DNA from: Thermoplasmata archaeon
GTDB taxonomy: Archaea; Thermoplasmatota; DAOVMN01
NCBI GenBank assembly: GCA_030630685.1
Contig: DAOVMN010000026.1
Span: 1 to 12,105 of the forward strand
Direction: 5' to 3'
Length of the DNA stretch: 12,105 nucleotides
The translations under genes were made by a program, and so were the position numbers. The notes below the pieces were generated by a model. The model saw only the letters and a program-made list of their open reading frames with translations, ran no database searches and had not been told where the DNA came from. The stretch's first letter is position 1; each line of letters opens with the position of its first letter. This document shows, one piece after another, positions 1 to 5,722 of this stretch.

Positions 1-2
1 AC

Positions 3-320
3 GAATGGAACACGGGAAAGAGCCAGACCGATTCCACCACAGGATTGAAATTAGATGCCTTCCCGAAGGACCCGACAAAATGGGAAGAAGAGAAAGAGAG
101 TAACGGGAACGAATCATTCCTTTTCCAGAAAATCGGACCGCTTCCCCTCTACGCCTACCTTGTGATCGTAATCATCGGGCTTGCGGTAGGCGCGGGCGCC
201 CTGAAAATGAAGGGCGGCAAATCAGGCGGCAAGGCACAAAAACCAGAACAATCCAAACCTCTCGCACAGCAACCTACCCAGCCCCCCCGGCAGCAGTTCC
301 AGCAACCTCCCCCGCAGTAA
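3..320 (+). CDS. C-terminal fragment of a membrane-anchored surface protein (5' truncated by window edge)
   Basis: The frame is open from base 3 to a TAA at 318-320, giving 105 visible residues; the real start lies outside the window. The visible part has a hydrophilic, presumably extracellular stretch with an NES sequon. One strong membrane segment follows (LPLYAYLVIVIIGLAVGAGA), then a Gly/Lys-rich turn (KGGKSGGK) and a disordered tail rich in Pro and Gln ending QQPPPQ. This is the usual end of archaeal surface proteins anchored by a single C-terminal helix with a short basic cytoplasmic tail. The TTG at 45 is only the first possible start codon in view and is unlikely to be the true start. 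The function cannot be told from this fragment; the architecture is seen and the surface location is inferred. Confidence 0.75.
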   Translation, partial: EWNTGKSQTDSTTGLKLDAFPKDPTKWEEEKESNGNESFLFQKIGPLPLYAYLVIVIIGLAVGAGALKMKGGKSGGKAQKPEQSKPLAQQPTQPPRQQFQQPPPQ

Positions 321-330
321 GTTTGCATCC

Positions 331-427
331 GGCCGTGTCGAATCCTTCGGGTTCGACTGGCACGCCTTGCCTCTGGAGGCTCACACATTTACGGCCTTGT
401 GGGCCGCGGGTGGTTGGTGCTGACCAC
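331..427. other. Cluster of four consecutive hairpins between convergent genes
   Basis: Within the 199 bases between two convergent genes lie four hairpins in a row. Stem 337-345/349-357 has 9 bp with one T.G pair, and the flanking GGC (331-333) and GCC (364-366) can extend it. Stem 369-372/377-380 is GCCT/AGGC. Stem 392-396/402-406 is CGGCC/GGCCG. Stem 410-414/423-427 is GTGGT/ACCAC. They may form a structured 3' end for one or both convergent transcripts, or a small RNA. No tRNA cloverleaf can be drawn, and no open frame here looks coding. Confidence 0.4.
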
Positions 428-519
428 GAGCTGAAGAATAACGATATCATCAAGATCATCAGCCATAGATAACATGAAGCCGTGGACAGGTATTATGCCC
501 TTATCACCCCACCCATTCT

Positions 520-1440
520 TCACATAAACGCTCCTGAGGTTTCCTGCACTAAAATATATACGAAACCAGGAAGCCAGGTAAAAAAGGGAGAACGAACCAG
601 GTCCTGTTTCAATACGCCCATTGCAACACCGTGCATTATTATGCTTATGAAACCAAGGAGCATCAGGAATAGCTCAAAAACAGGGGTAAAATCACTCATA
701 TCGAGGTCAATGGAAGTTCTGGTGGTGAAGATGCCGAGAATAAAACCTATAATAGCCGGTGTGAAAACTGCGCCGCCCCACAGGATGACCGAAGCATTGG
801 TGGATGATTTTGCCTCCCTGTCCTTCTTTAGGATGTAAACCCCCCAGAGTTCGTTGGCGATCTTCTCTAACACACTTGCAAGGGATGCTCCGCTTTCCAC
901 CGCAATGAGCACAAGGGAAATGATTCGGATGATCGCCCTGGAGCCTGTTCTCATGGCGAAGGCCGTCATTGCAGCCGCAAACGAGGTATTGAGCATCTCC
1001 TCACTGGCCCTTTTCAGCTCCCAACCAAGGCGGTCGATCCGTACATCCGCCACCTCCTTGAATGCACTCTCAACCGACCTGCCGCTCCTGATGTTCTCAG
1101 CGATCTCATTGAGTACGTCCGGAAGGGCATCCTCCATGTCCCTGATCTGTTTCGCCCTGATCCCCATTGGGATGTATATGATCAGGGAGGTGATTCCAAC
1201 TACGCCCATAATTACAAGCAGTTCGTCATTTTTAATAGTGTCCGAAGCATCCTCCAAGGTTTCCTCAAAGGTTGGGTCCTCTTCTTCCTCCTCATCTTGG
1301 TCATCCTCCCCCATTGCAGTAGAGGAGATTGCTGTTAGCATCAATAGAAAAGCTGATGCAAGCAATATTATGAGCATGCGCCCATGGGGGGAGAAAAGTT
1401 GCCGGTATGATGTTGACCTGATCCGTTTCAAGGTAATCAC
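520..1440 (-). CDS. Type II secretion system F-domain membrane protein (TadC/FlaJ-like platform subunit)
   Basis: 306 aa from a GTG start. A basic N-terminus is followed by a hydrophobic helix (22-43), a very acidic linker (EDDQDEEEEED, 45-55), a second helix (74-93) and one T2SF domain (about 103-235, with the LPDVLNEIAENIRSGRSVE and LIAVESGASLASVLEKIA signatures). Helices follow at about 216-238, 254-276 and possibly 283-300. T2SF proteins are the inner-membrane platform on which a GspE-type ATPase drives assembly of pili, archaella or pseudopili. A single T2SF domain resembles TadB/TadC or EpdJ/K rather than the double-domain FlaJ or PilC. It starts 4 bases after the stop of the preceding T2SF gene, so the two are surely one operon. 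A TTG three codons in (1429-1431) follows an SD-like GTGAT and is an alternative start. ATG codon 22 would make helix 1 look like a signal sequence. The family call is firm; the machine it serves is unknown. Confidence 0.85.
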   Translation of the reverse strand: MITLKRIRSTSYRQLFSPHGRMLIILLASAFLLMLTAISSTAMGEDDQDEEEEEDPTFEETLEDASDTIKNDELLVIMGVVGITSLIIYIPMGIRAKQIRDMEDALPDVLNEIAENIRSGRSVESAFKEVADVRIDRLGWELKRASEEMLNTSFAAAMTAFAMRTGSRAIIRIISLVLIAVESGASLASVLEKIANELWGVYILKKDREAKSSTNASVILWGGAVFTPAIIGFILGIFTTRTSIDLDMSDFTPVFELFLMLLGFISIIMHGVAMGVLKQDLVRSPFFTWLPGFVYILVQETSGAFM

Positions 1441-1444
1441 TTCG

Positions 1445-2002
1445 CTAAATCTTAGGCTCCTTTCGTTTTGTATCGATCACGATGTAAACGAGCACAGCCA
1501 ATAGGGCCATGAGAATGGCAGCAGACTGGAGTGGGGTGATGGGATCCATCGTTGACAACCCGGATGCATCCATGAGATTCTGTGCGAACACCGCCACGAT
1601 GATGATGATGGGCAGGAGGATGCCCGCTGTCATGAACACCTCTGACTTTGATGCGATGGTTTCCACGAACTTCTCGATCTGTACCTTTCTCTCCTGTGTC
1701 TCCCTCTCTGCGATCTTCTCAAGGGACTCAACAAGATTGATGTCCCCCTTGGAGCCGATGATCATGGTGGTAATCACCTTCTTGAAGCTCGGGGAGCGGG
1801 TCTGATTCTGTATCCTCTTCAGGGCCTCTTCCAGGTACCCCCCCCTCGCGGACTCTTCCAATGCCTGACCAAAGAGCATGGATATCTCGCCGTAATCGTT
1901 CTCTGCCACATGCTTCATGGCCATCTCAAGGCCAACCCCTGTACTGAGCAGAACAGACATCGCCCTGATCGCATACAGAAGTTCCTGATCGACACTGCCC
2001 AT
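1445..2002 (-). CDS. Type II secretion system F-domain membrane protein (TadB-like platform subunit)
   Basis: 185 aa. A single T2SF domain occupies about 8-135 (AMSVLLSTGVGLEMAMKHVA, then FKKVITTMIIGSKGDINLVESL and QIEKFVETIASKSEVF), with membrane helices at about 122-142 and 158-176 and a basic cytoplasmic end. It is half the size of FlaJ/GspF proteins. With the next gene it supplies the two T2SF domains that a normal platform has in one chain, as in Tad and Epd pilus systems. Start: ATG with GAGGT at 2010-2014, seven bases upstream, and a TATA element at about 2037-2050. It therefore has its own promoter within the 52-base gap after the coiled-coil gene. No ATPase, pilin or prepilin peptidase is visible nearby. 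Confidence 0.85.
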   Translation of the reverse strand: MGSVDQELLYAIRAMSVLLSTGVGLEMAMKHVAENDYGEISMLFGQALEESARGGYLEEALKRIQNQTRSPSFKKVITTMIIGSKGDINLVESLEKIAERETQERKVQIEKFVETIASKSEVFMTAGILLPIIIIVAVFAQNLMDASGLSTMDPITPLQSAAILMALLAVLVYIVIDTKRKEPKI

Positions 2003-2009
2003 AATATCT

Positions 2010-2014
2010 ACCTC
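2010..2014 (-). promoter_or_regulatory. Shine-Dalgarno site of the TadB-like gene
   Basis: Reads GAGGT on the minus strand, seven bases before the ATG at 2002. It matches the archaeal anti-SD and fixes the start of this T2SF gene. Confidence 0.6.
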
Positions 2015-2036
2015 TAACGGTATATTTTCATTGAGA

Positions 2037-2050
2037 TATATAAATATTTA
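2037..2050 (-). promoter_or_regulatory. TATA-box region for the T2SF operon
   Basis: On the minus strand the stretch reads TAAATATTTATATA, with a good archaeal TATA core TTTATATA at 2044-2037. A transcript starting about 26 bases on would have a short leader that still includes the GAGGT site. It lies in the 52-base gap behind the coiled-coil gene, so the T2SF pair may be transcribed separately as well as by read-through. Confidence 0.5.
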
Positions 2051-2054
2051 TCCA

Positions 2055-2699
2055 TCACATCCACGAAACCTCTCGCATGGATTCCAGTATCTCTCTGGTT
2101 TCCAGTTTGTAGGACATGGATTCGATGGCGCTTTCGATGTTCTCGGCAAACTGTCGAAAGAGCTTCAATGACCTCTCCTGCAGCTCCTGTACCGGGATCT
2201 TCTTTTCCGTAAGGATCATGCTCCTCAATCCCAATACCCCGTTGGGGATGTTTGGATCGATGGGGACCCCGTTGAATTTCAAGGTCAGTATCTTTGAATC
2301 CAGTTCTCCCAACTGGGATAGGATACGGTATCTCTCTATGGTGTCCATTATCTTCTCGTTGCTCTTCATGAATGCCTCCTGGAACTGAATGAGCTTTTTG
2401 CCCATTATGTTATCATTATTGGAGAGCCCCTGAAAGGTGGTTTTCATGATCTCAAGGATGTCCTTGATATCAACGATGTATCCCATAAACTTGGTGATGA
2501 TCCCGCCTTCGGCCCTGGCGTCCTCCCGCTGGGCTTTGGTGGAAAGTCTGAGCTCCTTTAACAGCAATTCATGCCTTTCCTTCATGCCCTTGAGCGACCT
2601 CTCTATACACGCAAGTTTCCGGGTTGTGCGGTTAAGTCGTTCCCTTAGTTTTTTGACCTGGGCAGGGGTAACTGCCTGGGTTTGGGTGGATGATGTCAT
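2055..2699 (-). CDS. Coiled-coil protein of unknown function upstream of the T2SF pair
   Basis: 214 aa, soluble and highly charged, with no membrane segment or signal peptide. After a Thr/Gln-rich start it has a long heptad-type coiled coil (about 14-62, KKLRERLNRTTRKLACIERSL). A helical middle part follows (68-130), then a short more globular insert with Gly/Pro (about 138-160, LKFNGVPIDPNIPNG) and a final helical part (165-210). I do not recognise the family. It lies on the same strand and just ahead of the two platform genes, so a cytoplasmic accessory role in that machine is possible but only inferred. A TATA element (2723-2730) is centred 27-28 bases before the ATG, suggesting a leaderless mRNA. 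Confidence 0.7.
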   Translation of the reverse strand: MTSSTQTQAVTPAQVKKLRERLNRTTRKLACIERSLKGMKERHELLLKELRLSTKAQREDARAEGGIITKFMGYIVDIKDILEIMKTTFQGLSNNDNIMGKKLIQFQEAFMKSNEKIMDTIERYRILSQLGELDSKILTLKFNGVPIDPNIPNGVLGLRSMILTEKKIPVQELQERSLKLFRQFAENIESAIESMSYKLETREILESMREVSWM

Positions 2700-2722
2700 G
2701 ATTAGTGATTAGTGGGTATACT

Positions 2723-2730
2723 GTTTATAG
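2723..2730 (-). promoter_or_regulatory. TATA box of the coiled-coil gene
   Basis: Reads CTATAAAC on the minus strand, centred about 27.5 bases before the ATG at 2699, so transcription would begin at or next to the start codon. A short direct repeat of GATTAGT lies between it and the gene. Confidence 0.5.
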
Positions 2731-2764
2731 TTTTTGGTTCGGTTGGGGTGCCGGGTAAAAAAAG

Positions 2765-2772
2765 TTATTTAA
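2765..2772 (+). promoter_or_regulatory. TATA box of the first mini membrane-protein gene
   Basis: TTATTTAA preceded by an A-rich BRE-like stretch. Its centre is 26.5 bases before the ATG at 2795 and only 20.5 before the in-frame ATG at 2789, which favours the downstream start with a leaderless mRNA. Confidence 0.4.
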
Positions 2773-2794
2773 CCAAATACAGAGATTAATGCCC

Positions 2795-2947
2795 ATGGCA
2801 TCCGACCTGAAGAGGAAGCTTCAGAGGAAATATAAAAGATTCAAAAGATGGGTTCATTCGGATGATTTCACCCAGCTCATGGCCAAGGCGATAGCCTTGT
2901 TCGTCATATTCCTGATGATATTCGCCATATTCGTGGTACTCCTTTGA
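2795..2947 (+). CDS. Small single-span membrane protein, 50 aa
   Basis: ATG GCA TCC GAC ... to TGA at 2945-2947; an in-frame ATG at 2789 would add two residues. The product has a very basic amphipathic N-terminal half (KRKLQRKYKRFKRW), then a short polar stretch (VHSDDFTQLM). It ends in one hydrophobic helix running to the C-terminus (AIALFVIFLMIFAIFVVLL). This layout suggests a tail-anchored peptide with its basic part in the cytoplasm, perhaps against lipid head groups or RNA. I do not recognise a family. Support comes from a TATA element at the right distance, a clean amphipathic/hydrophobic pattern and a second small membrane gene directly downstream. Its stop codon lies inside the first copy of a 42-bp tandem duplication, so the duplication left the reading frame intact. 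Confidence 0.55.
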   Translation: MASDLKRKLQRKYKRFKRWVHSDDFTQLMAKAIALFVIFLMIFAIFVVLL

Positions 2948-3012
2948 GTGGAAGGAAAAATAGGCGCAAAATTCGTGGTACTCTTTTGAATGGAAGGAAA
3001 AATAGGCGCAAA
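2929..3012 (+). repeat. 42-bp tandem direct duplication (two copies)
   Basis: Copies at 2929-2970 and 2971-3012 match at 40 of 42 positions (C/T and G/A differences at unit positions 14 and 20). The first copy holds the last codons and the TGA of the small gene. The second holds the same codons in frame (ending VVLF-stop) but lies after the stop, and it runs directly into the promoter of the next gene. Confidence 0.9.
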
Positions 3013-3015
3013 ACC

Positions 3016-3023
3016 TTTTATAG
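3016..3023 (+). promoter_or_regulatory. TATA box of the second mini membrane-protein gene
   Basis: TTTTATAG in the context CCTTTTATAGAA, centred about 25.5 bases before the ATG at 3045. The GCGCAAAA at the end of the second 42-bp repeat copy lies just upstream, where a BRE would be. Confidence 0.45.
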
Positions 3024-3044
3024 AATATTTAAGATGCGAACTTC

Positions 3045-3248
3045 ATGGGGTTGCTATCGAACATTAAGCTCAATGCACGCACCGGGATATTCTTTTTCCT
3101 GACAATCCTGGGAATATATTTCTACATCTCCTGGGGCATCCTTTACAATGGATGGTTCGACATCGGGGTGTATTCTATCACCGTGGTCCTGGTTGGTTTC
3201 GGGCTTGCTGGTATCTATCTCTATTCTATAATAGATGAAGAAGAATAG
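3045..3248 (+). CDS. Small two-span membrane protein, 67 aa
   Basis: 67 aa: a short basic N-terminus (NIKLNARTG), a hydrophobic helix (about 13-33, rich in Phe/Tyr/Ile), a short loop (YNGWFDIG), a second helix (40-62) and an acidic end (IIDEEE). The positive-inside rule puts the N-terminus in the cytoplasm. I do not recognise a family; a small accessory subunit or membrane-stress peptide are options without direct support. It has its own TATA element and probably a leaderless mRNA, since no SD precedes the ATG. Its last 28 bases overlap the 3' end of the convergent DUF447 gene. Confidence 0.65.
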   Translation: MGLLSNIKLNARTGIFFFLTILGIYFYISWGILYNGWFDIGVYSITVVLVGFGLAGIYLYSIIDEEE

Positions 3249-3949
3249 AGTCTACTCCTTATTTTCCCCACCATTCGACTGGTCTCTTTTCCACCTGCTT
3301 TTTCCGCTGATCTAAGATGTCCCTCCGCCATTTTCAGCATCTCCTTTTTTCCTGTGGCAAGATATCTGGTAGCGGTGATCAGGGCCTCGATAATATGTGC
3401 GGAACCCCGGGAGTATGCCCTTGTCTCTTTCTCCTCCCTTTCAACCGATACCACAGCTCCTCTGACCTGCTTAACCCGGGCCTCTCCCAGTCGGTCCAGG
3501 TGGTCCTTCTGAGCGATTTTCTCGATCCTCAGTACAAGCTTCACGGGGCAGGCATTGACAACCGGGGCCTCTCCAAATGAGGTATCAACTATTTTGTAAT
3601 CACCGGGTTCGAACTCTAATTCATCGTCCCCGCAACCGTACAGTGAGGCCCGTATGAAAATGTCCATGCCCCCGGGAATATCAGGAACTGAGATGCCTAC
3701 CACGGGATTTCTATCGATTGACTCAAAGCTGTTACTCCCCTCGAAAAGAGTAAAACCGAGATAAGAACCCGACCTCTTTAACCCAACCGCGGAGGCATTG
3801 GCCATCCTTCCTTTTTCTTGTTCTTTCCCTTTTCTCCAGAGAGTGAGGATGACCTCGTACCACGCCCCTTCCTCTGGGAAAGATATTGAGAGCTCTTCTT
3901 CACCGATTTGCTTTTCCGATTCCTCATCCGTCCTGCCATGGGCGGGCAT
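3221..3949 (-). CDS. DUF447 family protein, FMN-binding split-barrel-like
   Basis: 242 aa. A charged N-terminal extension (1-25) precedes a DUF447-type core. This starts WYEVILTLWRKG (30-41) and continues MANASAVGLKR (49-59), LFEGSNSFESI (68-78) and MDIFIRASL (95-103). It ends in the typical helical part SRGSAHIIEALITATRY (180-196), followed by an unusual basic helical tail (200-242). DUF447 members are mainly archaeal and have a flavin-reductase-like split barrel that binds FMN in characterised relatives; the physiological substrate is not known. The core's pattern 'YEVI..., N A..VG..., G S.S.E' matches my memory of the family. Start: the ATG shares one base with the TGA of the upstream gene (TGATG), with AGAGGT six bases upstream, so the two genes are translationally coupled. 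Confidence 0.65.
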   Translation of the reverse strand: MPAHGRTDEESEKQIGEEELSISFPEEGAWYEVILTLWRKGKEQEKGRMANASAVGLKRSGSYLGFTLFEGSNSFESIDRNPVVGISVPDIPGGMDIFIRASLYGCGDDELEFEPGDYKIVDTSFGEAPVVNACPVKLVLRIEKIAQKDHLDRLGEARVKQVRGAVVSVEREEKETRAYSRGSAHIIEALITATRYLATGKKEMLKMAEGHLRSAEKAGGKETSRMVGKIRSRLYSSSSIIE

Positions 3950-4383
3950 CAGGCGACCTCTGGGCTGTAATCCGGAGCGACCTTCTTCTGCTTGGCGGAG
4001 AACTTCACCCTGGGTATCTCCATCTTGATGGGCGGGGGCAGGTTGAGTTTCCTTGAAAGGAGAACGGCCTCAAAGCTCCCGTTGTTCAGAATGACGTTGT
4101 GGATCTCCTCGGCAACCTCATTGGTCATCCTGTGCTCCTTGCTCCAGAGTGAGATTATCTCCTCGGAATTGCCGACATAATTCAGCTTTCCCTCGAGACA
4201 GATATTCCCCACGTGCCCGTAGGTGACGGTATAACGGAATCTGATCTCGACTGTGGAGTCATCGATCCTGGACATGACTGTCACCGTGGTGTTGTGGTCT
4301 ATCCGCAATGATTTGGGCTTATCCTTGAGGTCAACGAGCCTCTGGCCGTCGATGAGCGTAAGTTCAAAGTTTTTTACAGGCAT
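3949..4383 (-). CDS. Hypothetical protein, possible SecB-like beta-rich chaperone fold
   Basis: 144 aa, soluble. The first 70 residues alternate as beta strands (TVTVMSRI, TVEIRFRYTVTYGHVGNICLEGKLNYVG). A helix (about 86-101, MTNEVAEEIHNVILNN) follows, then a strand-like turn (GSFEAVLLSRKLNLPPPIKMEIPRV). Length, strand order and the end pattern 'helix - NGSF - LNLPP' resemble SecB, whose corresponding part ends in 'RGTFPQLNLAPV'. SecB-like proteins are known in some archaea, where no SecA exists. This likeness is a visual judgement; it could equally be an unrelated beta-sandwich. It has an AAGGT site five bases before the ATG and a TATA element at 4434-4441, and it heads a two-gene operon with DUF447. 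A client-binding role would be inference. Confidence 0.6.
   Translation of the reverse strand: MPVKNFELTLIDGQRLVDLKDKPKSLRIDHNTTVTVMSRIDDSTVEIRFRYTVTYGHVGNICLEGKLNYVGNSEEIISLWSKEHRMTNEVAEEIHNVILNNGSFEAVLLSRKLNLPPPIKMEIPRVKFSAKQKKVAPDYSPEVA
3956..3961 (-). promoter_or_regulatory. Internal Shine-Dalgarno site for the DUF447 gene
   Basis: AGAGGT on the minus strand, inside the last codons of the SecB-like gene and six bases before the overlapping TGATG. It supports re-initiation and fixes the DUF447 start. Confidence 0.55.
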
Positions 4384-4433
4384 TCTTTCGACCTTCTTGT
4401 TCGATGATGATATGGGTAGCCAGCTTCAAATCC

Positions 4434-4441
4434 ATATTTAT
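4434..4441 (-). promoter_or_regulatory. TATA box of the SecB-like/DUF447 operon
   Basis: ATAAATAT on the minus strand. The expected start about 26 bases on gives a leader of roughly 28 bases that includes the AAGGTCG site at 4389-4395. Confidence 0.5.
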
Positions 4442-4541
4442 GCATTGTGGAGGTGTGTTGGATCCTGATTGTTCTTACCAATCACATCTTTGGGTTACTT
4501 GCTTATGCTGGATTGAAAAGCAAATCCATCGAAGCAAGGCT

Positions 4542-4561
4542 CCCCGTTGCAAGCAGCGGGG
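4542..4561. other. Strong 8-bp hairpin in a 226-base intergenic region
   Basis: CCCCGTTG (4542-4549) pairs with CAGCGGGG (4554-4561) around a CAAG loop, with one T.G pair. The context GGCTCCCCG...CGGGGCGTCTT resembles the subterminal palindromes of IS200/IS605-type ends, but no transposase remnant is present in 4384-4609. It may instead mark the 3' end of the response-regulator transcript, about 50 bases past its stop, although no U-run follows. Nothing else was recognised in this gap apart from the promoter at 4434. Confidence 0.3.
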
Positions 4562-4609
4562 CGTCTTAAAATCTGGATTTGAGGATTGTTACTCGGTTAT
4601 ATGCACGTA

Positions 4610-5722
4610 TCAACCATGAATGCGCTTAAAGACCATTTTTTCTAACTGACGACGCATCAGGTAATCCGGGGGAGGGTGATATCCCGGATGGAACACAAGA
4701 ATCGTGATTTCTGGATTTGGCAGATCAGGAATTTTGTGTAACATCCAGGCGTTAAATCTATCTTTCTTTTCGTCAAATTGGCTATTAAAGCTTTCAAGGC
4801 CCTCCACGGAATCGAATCTGAATGCCAATTCGCTTTCAAGATCCTTAAGAGGCGTATCGTCCTTTATGCGTATCTTTTTTAGCCTTTCTTGTTCTTCCTC
4901 CAATTTACTCATTGCACTTTTTTGCGTATATAGCTCACCGGTTTCCAAGCCTTTATCTTCCTCAGGAACATGGAAAACATGGACATAGGCTATTTTATTC
5001 TGAGCACTGTCCAGGATAGGAGAACTATGGTGAACAATAGAGAGTTCCTCCCCATCTCTCCTGGTTAAGCTCTTATCAGCAATTGACAGTACCTCATCCA
5101 CAGGTTTGCCGGCTGCCTCGACCCGATCCCATCCGGTCAATTCTTCAGCCTTGTTATTCATGAATATCACATGGTTCCCCGTGTCGGTCTCTATCACGCC
5201 CTTGGTTGTACTTTCAAGTTTTCTCAAGATCGGGACCATTTCAAGAAGTATTTCTTTTTCTTTTAGCAGTTTTTGAATTTTAAGAGCCAGTTTGATAGGA
5301 ATATCTAAAATCTTGTTTCCAGTCTCTTCATCTTCGGGATCTAAAATAGTATCTTTGACAATATACCCTAATGGCTCTGTTGCAATTGCTTTGTCGATTG
5401 TCTCATAGCCTAATTGAACAGTAAGGTATACTACCGGGATATTTAGTTTTTCTCTGATTTCTTTAGCTAGATAAATGCCATCAAATTCTTTTCCTGGTCC
5501 TAAATCAATATCTATAAGGATCAGATCAGGATTTGTCTGTTTTGCTTTTGTTATGGCTCCTTTACGTTTTCCAACTGACGCCACAACCTCATATCCCAAT
5601 TTTTTTAGTCTCGATTTGAACACAAACCGGGTTTCGAGCATATCCTCAACAAGCATTATCCTTGCTTTTGTTCCATCATCGCCATTTTTTACCATGAATA
5701 TCACGCCGTGCTTTTTAGCCAT
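4610..5722 (-). CDS. Response regulator: REC - PAS - unassigned C-terminal domain
   Basis: 370 aa, cytoplasmic. REC domain (about 20-135): acidic pair E26/D27 (IMLVED), phospho-acceptor D71 (LILIDIDL), switch T101 (VVYLT) and K123 (GYIVKD), all present, so it should be phosphorylatable. A helical linker (140-170) leads into a PAS domain (about 165-255, VIETDTGNHVIFMNNKAEELTGW). From 265 a short coiled coil (KLEEEQERLKK) leads to a compact domain (about 285-370) with LESELAFRFDSVEG, FNAWMLHKIPDLP and ILVFHPGYHPPPDYL. This domain is neither HTH, HATPase, GGDEF nor any output I know. The ATG overlaps the kinase gene by 8 bases (ATGGCTAA), so the genes are coupled and almost certainly partners. 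M10 is an alternative start. It probably acts through protein contacts rather than DNA. AT-rich like the kinase gene. Confidence 0.85.
   Translation of the reverse strand: MAKKHGVIFMVKNGDDGTKARIMLVEDMLETRFVFKSRLKKLGYEVVASVGKRKGAITKAKQTNPDLILIDIDLGPGKEFDGIYLAKEIREKLNIPVVYLTVQLGYETIDKAIATEPLGYIVKDTILDPEDEETGNKILDIPIKLALKIQKLLKEKEILLEMVPILRKLESTTKGVIETDTGNHVIFMNNKAEELTGWDRVEAAGKPVDEVLSIADKSLTRRDGEELSIVHHSSPILDSAQNKIAYVHVFHVPEEDKGLETGELYTQKSAMSKLEEEQERLKKIRIKDDTPLKDLESELAFRFDSVEGLESFNSQFDEKKDRFNAWMLHKIPDLPNPEITILVFHPGYHPPPDYLMRRQLEKMVFKRIHG

Noticed and set aside
337..366. TTCGACT stretch resembling a tRNA T-loop
   Set aside because: The five bases either side do not pair as a T-stem, and no acceptor, D or anticodon arm fits on either strand; it is part of a simple hairpin.
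854..1504. 216-codon plus-strand open frame, rich in Ser
   Set aside because: It is antisense to the TadC-like gene, whose membrane helices and T2SF motifs are clear; Ser runs reflect the reverse of the Glu/Asp codons.
4404..4619. 71-codon plus-strand frame over the intergenic hairpin
   Set aside because: Composition looks random, it has no promoter or SD, and it contains no motif of TnpB or any other family.
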